From positions 1 through 58,333 of the forward strand of contig SXKJ01000047.1 of the NCBI GenBank assembly GCA_005778115.1: a stretch of 58,333 bases of DNA. Reading direction: 5' to 3'. The notes under the pieces are model-generated. The model was given only the letters and a program-made list of their open reading frames with translations, had not been told where the DNA came from and did not search any database. Below, in pieces: positions 36,001 to 43,679 of this stretch; the stretch's first letter is position 1; each line of letters starts with the position of its first letter. Both the position numbers and the translations under genes were made by a program. Origin of the DNA: Planctomyces sp. Lineage in GTDB: Bacteria > Planctomycetota > Planctomycetia > Planctomycetales > Planctomycetaceae.

Positions 36001-36987
36001 GACATGCGTTTCGGAATCTGTCCCGGAGGCTTCGACAAACGCCAGTTCGGACGACCGATGATCGCTGGCGAAGTTCGACGTCTGCCCTTCCTCCAAGGAA
36101 ATCTGAGCCTCGACCGCCGTGAGACCGACGAGCAATTCGCTAAGCATCATCAGCCCGATGCCGCCGTGCAGCAACACGATGCCGGCTCGCTTCTTGAAGA
36201 CCATCACGCAGCCGACCAGCATCACGAGGCCGGCAAACGTGGCTTTCAACAATTGCCACAAAATGCGCATCGACGAGTCGTCCAGCCGCGCGGCATCTCC
36301 CTTCACCCACAACGCAGCGACGACTAAGCCCAAAGCCACGCAGAGAATGTCCGCCGCCCAGAACTTCGTCTTGGCCGGGACATCACCCGGAGTGAATCGG
36401 GACAACTGGATGGCACCATACACCGATCCGCCCCACAGCACCGTCAGTCCCAATTTGAAAAACGTCCACAACGTCGTCCACTCGACCCAGCTCTTGCCTT
36501 GTAAGCCGTCCGCACTGGAGCCGCTCACCACGACCAGCCAGGTCGTCAGCATTCCCAACCCGATGACTCCCACTCCGGCCCACAACTCAGAACCCTTCGC
36601 TTGCGCTTTGAACCGAATGCCGTGAGCAGCCACCAGATTCAGAAACATCAGCGTGCCGATCAACCGGCCACCGGGAAACGGAACCACCATCCACGCCGGC
36701 AAGTCCGGCTGATGATCGAACAGGAAATTCGGAAAGAACGCCGGCGGGAAAAAGACTTGCAGGTCGATCCACGCGATCTGACAACGAAAATATTCATCGA
36801 CGACCTGCCAAATGTCCTTATCAACCTGAGCCAACGTCCCCGCCATCACCAGCACAACAGCCAGCGCCAGCAACACGACCGTCAGCTTCAGCGAGGCCAA
36901 CGGCCGCAACAGTTTTTCAACGGTCGGGCCAACGGAGATGTCCGATTCTGATCCAACACGTTCATTGAGGATGTCTGCTGTCGCCAT
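33037..36987 (-). CDS. CcsB(ResB)-CcsA fusion, cytochrome c assembly
   Basis: A protein of about 1316 residues joining the ResB/CcsB and ResC/CcsA halves of the system II cytochrome c maturation machinery, which carries heme across the membrane and attaches it to CxxCH apocytochromes. The N-terminal ResB half (about 20-540) has membrane segments such as LTVVLLALAVVLVMAGTLA. A central extracytoplasmic region contains DGRVKPLDTYARNLL. The C-terminal CcsA half (about 1000-1310) is polytopic and has the WWD heme motif around WGWDPKENGA plus conserved His residues (THVTTINMGYA, GVGLHSYGF). ATG at 36987 has GGGGA upstream; the longer frame to 37080 lacks one. Likely serves multiheme and planctomycete cytochromes such as that at 39038. 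Confidence 0.93.
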   Translation of the reverse strand: MATADILNERVGSESDISVGPTVEKLLRPLASLKLTVVLLALAVVLVMAGTLAQVDKDIWQVVDEYFRCQIAWIDLQVFFPPAFFPNFLFDHQPDLPAWMVVPFPGGRLIGTLMFLNLVAAHGIRFKAQAKGSELWAGVGVIGLGMLTTWLVVVSGSSADGLQGKSWVEWTTLWTFFKLGLTVLWGGSVYGAIQLSRFTPGDVPAKTKFWAADILCVALGLVVAALWVKGDAARLDDSSMRILWQLLKATFAGLVMLVGCVMVFKKRAGIVLLHGGIGLMMLSELLVGLTAVEAQISLEEGQTSNFASDHRSSELAFVEASGTDSETHVVVPGSRLKKSIGKGKITNELLPFDIEVLKYYGNARIRPPTDEHKIEATHGIGKREALVPVGGSTGVDTDAKVDLPGAIVRLAKRGSGEEIGTYLVSTLLSMEEPVEVDGKRYNLSLRFRRDYKPYTVELIDVDGTNYVGTSTARNYSSDIRVTDYSHLKADGSPSVFEHHVWMNNPLRYAGETFYQSGYTQANAKEYSTLQVVTNSGWMIPYVACMIVAVGMMFQFSVTLLRFLDRRAREIKVVQKTTVEGAARWVPIVTVAFLALWVFSKTKTPTTPDKQFDYAAVGHLPVVADGRVKPLDTYARNLLRVISGTETFKFEYQEDGKTKTRTEPAIRWLMDLVARPNEAKHHKVIRIENLEVLKALNLEPRKGYRYSLAEITEQPDEKDKMPRDRRLVKLGMKTDEARKKGALNMSVEDRKAIEFERKFGLYETLTRFSEPPEIEARAPMERLQRAVGFEAALRETKLARVVPPANDTNDYWDFLTLAELMQPLDDQPEHRLIVKFALTQIGEVLADENQRLSMDENVQLTESRNWLKRRYPDVEKMDVKDMDALTKGGARKSHPAVAAWRAILTDYETGNVSGFNGAVAGYRDSLKTESFDGVGMSRIDFEWFFNSFQPFLLASMLYFFAGLLALVAMLGWTRTLNRTAFAICLFTIGLHTFAMIARMVISGRPPVTNLYTTAVFIGWGIVALCLAMEKIYKSGVGNVVASGAGFATLLIAHFLSGDGDTFKVLVAVLDTQFWLATHVTTINMGYAMTFLSGILGLLYIAYRQPLAFALAMSALVAIVSFQLPGPIAEMFETLAEISISAESVRWLGIIGGMCGIGATAWAYMQAEYREAQPLTPELEKNLSRMIYGTLCFGIFFSFVGTVLGGLWADDSWGRFWGWDPKENGALIIVLWNAVVLHARWGGMVSGRGMAVLSVAGNIFTGWSWFGVNELGVGLHSYGFTEGVLLALGLFALSQLVIIGIGCLPKSGGGSQVLATNS

Positions 36988-37080
36988 GATCGTTCCCCTT
37001 TTGGAGTGCGGTGGCCAAAGCCACCGCTTTTCAAAACGTCCAGAAGCACCACTGACCTCACGAGGCCACGAATGAACCAA

Positions 37081-37150
37081 GCGAGCGGGGCGGCGTCAGC
37101 TACCCGGTTTTGTCACGAACTCACCGGGGGGCTGACGCCGCCCCGCTCGC
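37081..37150. repeat. palindromic element, GAGCGGGGCGG family
   Basis: Arms of about 27 bases (37081-37107 and 37123-37150). It lies between the CcsBA start and the stop of the tandem-domain lipoprotein gene, same family as 16075-16150. Confidence 0.85.
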
Positions 37151-37157
37151 CAAATCC

Positions 37158-38774
37158 TTATTCGAACTTCACCGATTTCACGAACGCCTCGAAGTTCTCT
37201 TTCTCACGCTGCGCGAGTTCCGCATCTCCGGTCAGCTTGAAGAACCAAGCCATTTCGCCATCGCGCTGCACAATCAGTCCCAGAATGCAGCTTGGCTTTC
37301 CCGTCCGGGCATCTTTGCCGACGAAATCCACCAGCGTGCCGTCATGGCCGTTGATCGACAATGTCTTGGCGGTCTTCTTCATCTCTTGCGGCGACCAAGC
37401 CGCCAATCCAAGCTGACCGCGCCAACGATTGAGGTTCTCCAACAAGTCACCGCCGGCACGGCTGACCGTTGTTTGGATCAAACTCGGTCCCTCACTGACC
37501 GCGAATGCGGCGAGTGAAAATTGGTTTCCGGCGGCAGACTGCCAACCTTCCGGCACCTTCCATTGCGACAGCCCTTTCGGCGCGACGGCCATGGGGCCAG
37601 GGGCGGGGCGGACGGGGCTCTCCGGGGCGACAACGTCAAACTTCACCGATTGCACGAATGCCTCGAAGTTCTCTTTCTCGCGCTTCGCCAATTCAACATC
37701 GCCAGTCAGCTTGAAGAACCACGCTTCATCATCGCGCGGCACGATCGCCCCCAGGATGCAGCTTGGCTTGTTCGTTCTCGCATCGGTGCCGACGAACTCC
37801 ACCAGCGTCCCTTCGTGACCATCGACCGTCAGTTTCTTGGCCTCTTTGGACATCTCCTCGGGAGACCATTCCTTCAATCCGACCTGGCCGCGCCAACGAT
37901 TGAGGTTCTGCAACGAATCTCCGCCGGCGCGACTGACCGTTGTCTTGATCTCGCGTTCGCCATCCGTGACGGCAAACGCCGCCAGTGAGAATTGATTGCC
38001 AGCAGATGCCTTCCAACCCTGCGGCACCTTCCATTGCGGGACACCTTCCACCGCGGCCGTCGCAGGGCGATCGGGTGGCTGCGCGACCATTCGCTCCGGT
38101 TTCGCGGCGGCCAGGAAGTTGACCAAAGTGATTTGCTTGCCAGAGACCTCAAGCTGCTGGACCTCGGCATCTTTCGGCTGGTCTTCCGCCTTCAAGTCCG
38201 CGGCCGTCTTTTCTGGAATCCCAAGCTGTTCACACCACAGATTCACGATCATCAACGGCATCCCGTCGATCGGCCGATCCCCCGGCAGCGGCAGGCGAGT
38301 GATCGTCATTTCCAAATCATCGCCGCCCGTCTTCACCGCGAACGACTTGAACCGCATCCCTCGCGGATCGTCCTCTTTCTTCTCCGTCCAATCCTCTGGC
38401 AGAGTCCACTGCAGCGGCGAACCGGCGTCGTCCTCGAACTTCAACGACTGAATCAGGCTCAGAAATTTGGGCATCTGATCGGCGACTGTGTCCTTCGGCC
38501 CAGCTACCTTGAAGACCCAGACCGTCCGTCCCTGCGAGGCAATCGCCCCCAGCATCCGTTCGCTGACTCCCATCCCGTGCCCCGCCGGCCGCATCGGTGG
38601 CCCGGCTGTTTTCGCAGGCCGTTCAACGGTGGGCATCTTCTTGACGGTGTAGCGGCTGATCTCGTCCTGCTTTTGACAGCCGGACAAGACGCCCAGCGCG
38701 AGCAGAACCAACAGCCAAACCGGCGTGGCCGCAACGGGGAAACGAACAGACGAGGCGCGAGCGCGAAACCTCAT
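37158..38774 (-). CDS. lipoprotein with duplicated domain
   Basis: A 538-residue predicted lipoprotein (lipobox LSGC, Cys33) with two near-identical tandem domains of about 150 residues (about 240-385 and 400-538). Both contain QWKVP.GW, AGNQFSLAAFAV, TTVSRAGGD, LNRWRGQ.GL, GTLV.FVG and AWFFKLTGD.ELA. The N-terminal third (about 75-235) is a diverged third copy in a shifted order. AAGG precedes the start. It is directly upstream of the CcsBA gene on the same strand, so a link to the cell envelope or to cytochrome assembly is possible but unproven. I do not recognise the domain. Confidence 0.78.
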   Translation of the reverse strand: MRFRARASSVRFPVAATPVWLLVLLALGVLSGCQKQDEISRYTVKKMPTVERPAKTAGPPMRPAGHGMGVSERMLGAIASQGRTVWVFKVAGPKDTVADQMPKFLSLIQSLKFEDDAGSPLQWTLPEDWTEKKEDDPRGMRFKSFAVKTGGDDLEMTITRLPLPGDRPIDGMPLMIVNLWCEQLGIPEKTAADLKAEDQPKDAEVQQLEVSGKQITLVNFLAAAKPERMVAQPPDRPATAAVEGVPQWKVPQGWKASAGNQFSLAAFAVTDGEREIKTTVSRAGGDSLQNLNRWRGQVGLKEWSPEEMSKEAKKLTVDGHEGTLVEFVGTDARTNKPSCILGAIVPRDDEAWFFKLTGDVELAKREKENFEAFVQSVKFDVVAPESPVRPAPGPMAVAPKGLSQWKVPEGWQSAAGNQFSLAAFAVSEGPSLIQTTVSRAGGDLLENLNRWRGQLGLAAWSPQEMKKTAKTLSINGHDGTLVDFVGKDARTGKPSCILGLIVQRDGEMAWFFKLTGDAELAQREKENFEAFVKSVKFE

Positions 38775-39037
38775 GCCATAACCTTGCTGATTGTGAGGCG
38801 GGTCTAACGAGGCAGGACGCCGGCCATCGCCGACGCGGACTCAGGCGGAAAACGGGCCGCAGTGTAGTAGTCCGCCCGCCCAAAGCAGAAGCCAGAATTC
38901 CGCTAGCTTTCTGCGATCCGAGCAGCGGTCTTGTCATTTGCAGACAAGCGACCTGTGGATAGCACCGAGTCCCGCTCAGCTTGGGACACAATTCAGCGGC
39001 GGCTGATTTCCGATCTCCGGTCTTCGGGAGCATTCCG
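38775..39037. promoter_or_regulatory. divergent intergenic region
   Basis: 263 bases between the minus-strand lipoprotein gene and the plus-strand cytochrome gene. It must carry both promoters. An open frame runs in from 38981 in frame with the cytochrome, but the GGGAG before 39038 favours the later start. No palindrome of the local families seen. Confidence 0.5.
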
Positions 39038-39949
39038 ATGATTCTGTCTGGATCTGAACTTTGTGGTCGATGGATCGCCAGCTCGTTGATCTGCATCGCT
39101 GTTTGGCAGCTTGGTCTCGGCTCTCCAAGCCCTGCGGCCGAGGTCTCTGAGACGGCGAAAAAAGCCAAAGCGATTCTGGAACAGCGCTGTTATGCCTGCC
39201 ACGGAGAAGCGGGTTCGGCCGACGGCGGAATCAATTTCGTGCTGGATCGCAGCCGGCTCGTCAAACGGAAGAAAGTCGTTCCGGGCAAGTCGGCCGAGTC
39301 GCCGCTGTTTCGGCAAGTCAAAACCGGCTCGATGCCCAAAGATGCCGAGCCGCTTTCCAAGGATGAGCTTGAGGTGTTGAAGACGTGGATTGATTCCGGA
39401 GCCGACGACTTCAATCCACCGCCGAAGAACGCCGTGAAAGTCACTCAAGAGACTCCACTGGAAGTGGGCACCAAGTTGAAGGTGAAATGGGGGCGTTCCA
39501 GGAACGACGCGACCGGGGTGTCACTCCCTGAGAACGGCGGAGTCGAAATCAAAGGGGAAGGCTGGAGCACGGCCGAAGTCGTCGCCCCCGAGTGTTTCGT
39601 CATCGACAAAGCCGTGCTGGCCAAGCTCGAAGCGAACGCGAAGAAGACCACGACATCAGACAACCCCACCAAGCCCGATGACAAACCAATTACGTCAACG
39701 GAAGACACGGGCAAGTTCAAACTGGTTCTGGCCGCACCTGGTGCCAAGAAGATTGCCGTGATCAAGCTCGTGATGGAAATCACAGGGCTCGATTTAAGCG
39801 ACGCCAAAGAACTCGTCGACAGCACGCCGTTCGAGATCAAAGGCAATCTCTCCAAAGCCGACGCCAAGAAATGGCAAAAGAAGCTCAAAGACGCCGGTGC
39901 CTCCGCGGAAATCGAAGCGGCAAAAACGGATGCAGAAAAGGAAAAGTAA
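39038..39949 (+). CDS. c-type cytochrome with L7/L12-like C-terminal domain
   Basis: A 303-residue secreted protein. Signal-like N-terminus (1-33); a planctomycete-type cytochrome c domain (about 36-122) with heme motif CYACH at 51-55 and likely distal Met99 in TGSMP; a short beta domain (about 135-195, VGTKLKVKWGRSRNDATG and IKGEGWSTAEVV, resembling a small tudor/SH3-like barrel); a Thr/Lys/Asp linker; and a C-terminal domain (225-293) that matches the ribosomal L7/L12 C-terminal fold (GAKKIAVIKLVMEITGLDLS, DAKELVDSTP, LSKADAKKWQKKLKDAGA). GGGAG lies seven bases before the ATG. A heme-binding envelope protein with a ribosomal stalk-type domain is unexpected; the domain likely serves as a protein-binding module. 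It is divergent from the lipoprotein/CcsBA pair. Confidence 0.85.
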   Translation: MILSGSELCGRWIASSLICIAVWQLGLGSPSPAAEVSETAKKAKAILEQRCYACHGEAGSADGGINFVLDRSRLVKRKKVVPGKSAESPLFRQVKTGSMPKDAEPLSKDELEVLKTWIDSGADDFNPPPKNAVKVTQETPLEVGTKLKVKWGRSRNDATGVSLPENGGVEIKGEGWSTAEVVAPECFVIDKAVLAKLEANAKKTTTSDNPTKPDDKPITSTEDTGKFKLVLAAPGAKKIAVIKLVMEITGLDLSDAKELVDSTPFEIKGNLSKADAKKWQKKLKDAGASAEIEAAKTDAEKEK

Positions 39950-39970
39950 ACGTCTTTGGCAAAGCCTGGA

Positions 39971-42283
39971 TCAAAAGTCTTTACGCCAGATGTAAACGCA
40001 ACCGAAGCAAAGCACGACAGCGAGAAAGCCGAGGTTGCTCCAGATCGGGGACCAGATATCGATCACCACGCGGTCCGTGCGCAGATCGGACTCTTCGCCC
40101 ATCGGAGCCGTCTCCTGTTTAGTGAGGAGATACGACACGACGTTGTCGAGTTCGGCCGGCTTGGGGAGGATCAGGTACAGCGGGTCCACGGCATAGCGAT
40201 AGACCATCTCCAGCGTTTCGCTCTCCGGTTCGAAACGGCGTTCGACGGTGAATGGGTCCAGTTTGTATTCCGTCACACGCTGGAAGCGGTCGGCGACGAA
40301 CAGCCGGTTGTCGGCGGCCAGCGTGGCCGCGGAGATGTCCCGTTGCCCTGCGATACCGAATGACGCCGGCTTCTGTTGCTCAGCGTCGTACAGCCACAGT
40401 CGGCGATTATGTGACACGACAGCGAACCAGCGACCATCCGGCGACGCCACAGCGGCTCGAGGCGGATTGTCGCCGAACGGCTGAAATTCGCCGCGTGGGG
40501 CAAGCGTGTCGGCGTCGAGAATTCGGACGCGCCCGTCGTTCGACGCGACGACGACTGTTTTTCCCGCGCACGCCAGTGCGGCGGCTTCCGTGGAATCGAG
40601 ATCCCGTTCGGCCGCGACCGTGTACTTGGAGGTCGCGCCGTTGGGATCGGCTTCGCGACTCAGGCACAACAATCGCTTCCGTTCGCGGATGATGAGCGAG
40701 CCATCGGCGACTCGCATCGCGGCGGCGAAGGGAGTCCCCCATTCCGACGATCCCTCTGGACTGACCGGAACGAACTTTTGGTCGATCATCTTTGGCGTCA
40801 GGTCCAAGCCGAAGAGTTTGAATGGCTTGGTTTCCTTGGCAGCGTCACCCTCGAACCGATACACGCCGCCGGCTCCGGCTACGAGGATTTCGCCACCGGG
40901 GCGGACGAACAATTCTGACGTCCGCGCGGGAGCTTCGACGCCGGTTCGGACACGCCAGTCTTCCCCGCGTAGGCCGACCTGCAGCCGACCGGCACCCGCG
41001 AATGGAGCGAATCGCGGCACGTCCGATTGCACGGCCAGCAACCGATCACCGGTCGCGTCGTAGACCGGTCCGATGCGCTGGTTGCCAAAGTTGAACGGAC
41101 CCTGACGCTGCTGCTCGACCGGCTTGAAAATCTCCTCCCATGTCCGCTTCTCCGGTTCCCAGACAAGCGTCTGGCTCGATTTGTTCGCGACGAACAGCGA
41201 TTCGCCCGCGGGCAGAATCGTTTCGAGTCGGCGCGGGTTAAGGAACAATGTCTCGATCACGTTGCGAGCCATTCCCAGTCCCGAGCATGCCATCCAAAAC
41301 ACAATGGTCAGCACGACGCTGATGATCGCGTTCTTCCAGATCAATCCCGCCACGGCCGACACGGCGTAGCAGATCGCAAACAAAAACAGGAACACGGGAA
41401 TGCACAACAGCAGATTGGCATTCCACACCTGGAACCGCACCCCGGCGAGTACCCACAGTCCGACAATCAGGTAGCTGGCGTTGATCAGAATGAAGACGCA
41501 CCCGCCGACGAACTTCGTGATGAACAGCAACATGCGCGACACTGGTTTCGACAGCAGCAGGTCGATGGCTCCCGGTTCAAACGTGTGCGGCACGATGGCC
41601 GCCGTGACGAGGATCGCGATGAACACTCCCAGCCGGCCGAGAATCAAACTGATGAACGCGGCCAGCACCTGCTGGATCGGCTTCTGAATGTCCTTGGCCG
41701 GGAATGGCAGCGCGTCGCCGATCTTCCACCCGAACCACGAGACATACAGCGCTAACCCCTCTGACTTGCGAATCAACTTCGGCAACGCGGCCTCGATCAG
41801 CAGCCGATTCAGCCGCCGGAGATCGGCGTCCGGGAGTGACGTGATGCCGCGCTCGATCAGCTTCTCGGCCTCGTTCGTCAGTCCCTCGTCCTGCCAAACA
41901 TCCTTGTCATAGAAGTCACGTCGAGTGAGTAGCTTGTTGAGTTCGACTCGCAACCGGTTGGCGATCCGCACTTCCTGAAACGGATCGTTCGGCGAAGGCT
42001 TCGGCCGCGAAACGGCCTCCTCGCGGAAGTCCGCTGGGAACTGTTCCCACACCCGTTTCGCTGGCGAAGGTGACACAACTTTGCCAGCGGCAGCGAGATT
42101 GCCCAACAGCCCCGACGGATCGAGCAGATCCGCCCGTTGCAGCGTCGAGGCCGCTTCCTGCGTCAGCCCGAACGGCGCGAGCAACGCCAGCGTGAGCGTG
42201 ATGAGCACCAACAGTACCCACAACGTGTACGACGCGAACGCTTCGCGAAACGAGTCTTTGAGAATGGCGAGGTAGGGACGCAT
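39971..42283 (-). CDS. ABC-2 type permease with propeller-like domain
   Basis: About 770 residues from ATG 42283 (MRPYLAILKDSFREAF); the longer frame to 42343 is encoded by a palindromic repeat. N-terminal half: first membrane segment (about 17-38), a soluble helical loop (40-205) with QEVRIANRLR, then five or so membrane segments (about 205-345). The region about 380-730 is soluble with repeated propeller-like strands (ILVAGAGGVYRFEGD, VVVASNDGRVRILDADT, AAVASPDGRWFAVVSHNRRL), and a last membrane segment ends the protein (FLAVVLCFGCVYIWRKDF). It pairs with the ATP-binding protein at 42428. Substrate unknown; which side the propeller faces depends on helix count, which I cannot fix. Confidence 0.82.
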   Translation of the reverse strand: MRPYLAILKDSFREAFASYTLWVLLVLITLTLALLAPFGLTQEAASTLQRADLLDPSGLLGNLAAAGKVVSPSPAKRVWEQFPADFREEAVSRPKPSPNDPFQEVRIANRLRVELNKLLTRRDFYDKDVWQDEGLTNEAEKLIERGITSLPDADLRRLNRLLIEAALPKLIRKSEGLALYVSWFGWKIGDALPFPAKDIQKPIQQVLAAFISLILGRLGVFIAILVTAAIVPHTFEPGAIDLLLSKPVSRMLLFITKFVGGCVFILINASYLIVGLWVLAGVRFQVWNANLLLCIPVFLFLFAICYAVSAVAGLIWKNAIISVVLTIVFWMACSGLGMARNVIETLFLNPRRLETILPAGESLFVANKSSQTLVWEPEKRTWEEIFKPVEQQRQGPFNFGNQRIGPVYDATGDRLLAVQSDVPRFAPFAGAGRLQVGLRGEDWRVRTGVEAPARTSELFVRPGGEILVAGAGGVYRFEGDAAKETKPFKLFGLDLTPKMIDQKFVPVSPEGSSEWGTPFAAAMRVADGSLIIRERKRLLCLSREADPNGATSKYTVAAERDLDSTEAAALACAGKTVVVASNDGRVRILDADTLAPRGEFQPFGDNPPRAAVASPDGRWFAVVSHNRRLWLYDAEQQKPASFGIAGQRDISAATLAADNRLFVADRFQRVTEYKLDPFTVERRFEPESETLEMVYRYAVDPLYLILPKPAELDNVVSYLLTKQETAPMGEESDLRTDRVVIDIWSPIWSNLGFLAVVLCFGCVYIWRKDF

Positions 42284-42305
42284 GATGATGTTGTTGAACC
42301 TTATT

Positions 42306-42374
42306 AGCACGACGCGCAAGCGAGTGGTTCCGACCACAACCACTCACTCCGACCGCTCGCTTGCGCGTCGAGCT
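42306..42374. repeat. palindromic element between ABC transporter genes
   Basis: Arms of about 23 bases (42306-42328 and 42352-42374, AGCACGACGCGCAAGCGAG type), in the gap between the ABC ATPase stop and the permease start. Same family as 14640-14701 and 32939-33003. Confidence 0.8.
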
Positions 42375-42427
42375 ATCTTCTCATTGGATTCGCGAAGTTC
42401 TTGTGCTACCGCTCTGAAGTGGCTCCC

Positions 42428-43417
42428 TCATTCCGGCTCAAGCACAGTCAGTTCCGCGGCTTTCTCGTCCGGCTTGTCTTTGACCAACTGCATGAACGCT
42501 TCCTCCAACGTCAGCCGACGCCGCGAGACTTCTTGCAGACTGATGCCGGCAGCGCGCAGCGCATCGATGGTGGCATCGAGTTCCGGTTGCCCGCTGATCC
42601 GCACGGCGAGATCGAATCGACGCTCGCCCACCGCTTTCCAATTGGTAATCGCGCGGCCTTGCAGAGCATTCCGAATCACAGCGGGATCTCCTTCCACACG
42701 GAAGTCGGCCTCGCTGGTGGAACCGACCGTCAACTCCGACACGTTGCCGAGCTTTCGCAATTCGCCGTGGACGAGGATCGCGACACGGTCGCACACGAGT
42801 TCAATTTCTTGCAGCAGGTGACTATTCAGGAAGACCGTCTTGCCTTGCGCCTTGAGCCGTCGCAGCACTTCGCGAATTTCCGCGCGACCCACCGGATCAA
42901 CTCCGTCGGTCGGTTCATCGAGCACCAACAAATCGGGATCGTGCAGCATGGCCTGAGCCAGTCCCAAGCGCTGCAGCATTCCCTTCGAATACTTCTTAAC
43001 GCCCGACTTGCCCCATTCAGCGAGACCAACCGTGGCGAGCAGTCCTTCGCGGCGGCGACGCACTTCGCTGGCGGAAAGGCCGCTCAGTCCACCGTAGTAT
43101 TCGAGAGCCGTATTCCCGGTCAGATGCCGCGGGAGTCGATGCCCCTCAGGCAGATAGCCGACTCGTCGGCGGGAAGCCCTGTCCCCCGCCACGCGATCGA
43201 GCAGCGAAGCATCTCCGCTCGTCTTCCGGACAATCCCCAGCAGCACCTTAATCAGTGTGGTCTTGCACGCGCCGTTCGGACCGAGCAGTCCAAAAATCTC
43301 ACCTCGCTGCACCTCGAACGAGACACCGCGCAGTGCCTCGACGCGTTTGCGCCCCAGCCATCCATCGCGGTAAGTCTTCCGCAAGTCGCGAACTTCAATC
43401 ACGGGAGCATCGGGCAT
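42428..43417 (-). CDS. ABC transporter ATP-binding protein
   Basis: A 329-residue ABC ATPase of the ABC-2 type. Walker A reads GPNGACKTT (46-54): the glycine before Lys52 is replaced by Cys51, which is very rare in this family. Signature YSKGM (143-147) and Walker B LLVLDEP with Glu168 are present. The C-terminal 100 residues form the usual extra domain of ABC-2 ATPases. It lies upstream of the permease at 39971-42283. With a normal Walker A it would power transport; as read, ATP binding may be weakened. Could be a single-base error (GGC to TGC). Confidence 0.9.
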   Translation of the reverse strand: MPDAPVIEVRDLRKTYRDGWLGRKRVEALRGVSFEVQRGEIFGLLGPNGACKTTLIKVLLGIVRKTSGDASLLDRVAGDRASRRRVGYLPEGHRLPRHLTGNTALEYYGGLSGLSASEVRRRREGLLATVGLAEWGKSGVKKYSKGMLQRLGLAQAMLHDPDLLVLDEPTDGVDPVGRAEIREVLRRLKAQGKTVFLNSHLLQEIELVCDRVAILVHGELRKLGNVSELTVGSTSEADFRVEGDPAVIRNALQGRAITNWKAVGERRFDLAVRISGQPELDATIDALRAAGISLQEVSRRRLTLEEAFMQLVKDKPDEKAAELTVLEPE

Positions 43418-43679
43418 GGTGGGGGTGCGTCGGTCTCGAAATCGGTCTTCTTTTCACCCCAGGAGACCTCCGGGGCGAAGGGGTGCAAAGTACAACCGGC
43501 AGCTTATACCACACACGGGATCGAATGAGACATTCCGCCAGTGTGCCTGCCTCAGTGTTCCCCGCGTTTAAGCGATACGTCGTCATTGTCGTACAGAAGC
43601 ACGGGAACCACGCCTACGAGTGAAATCGCATTTATGGCGAACAATGTTTGCGATAGCCAATTGTGCGAGTCTCGTCGGG
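43418..43679. other. intergenic region upstream of the ABC genes
   Basis: 262 bases between the giant RTX gene stop and the ABC ATPase start, both on the minus strand. It contains a short GC-rich hairpin near 43455-43485 (CACCCC...GGGGTG). Promoter of the ABC pair is expected here. No gene seen. Confidence 0.45.
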
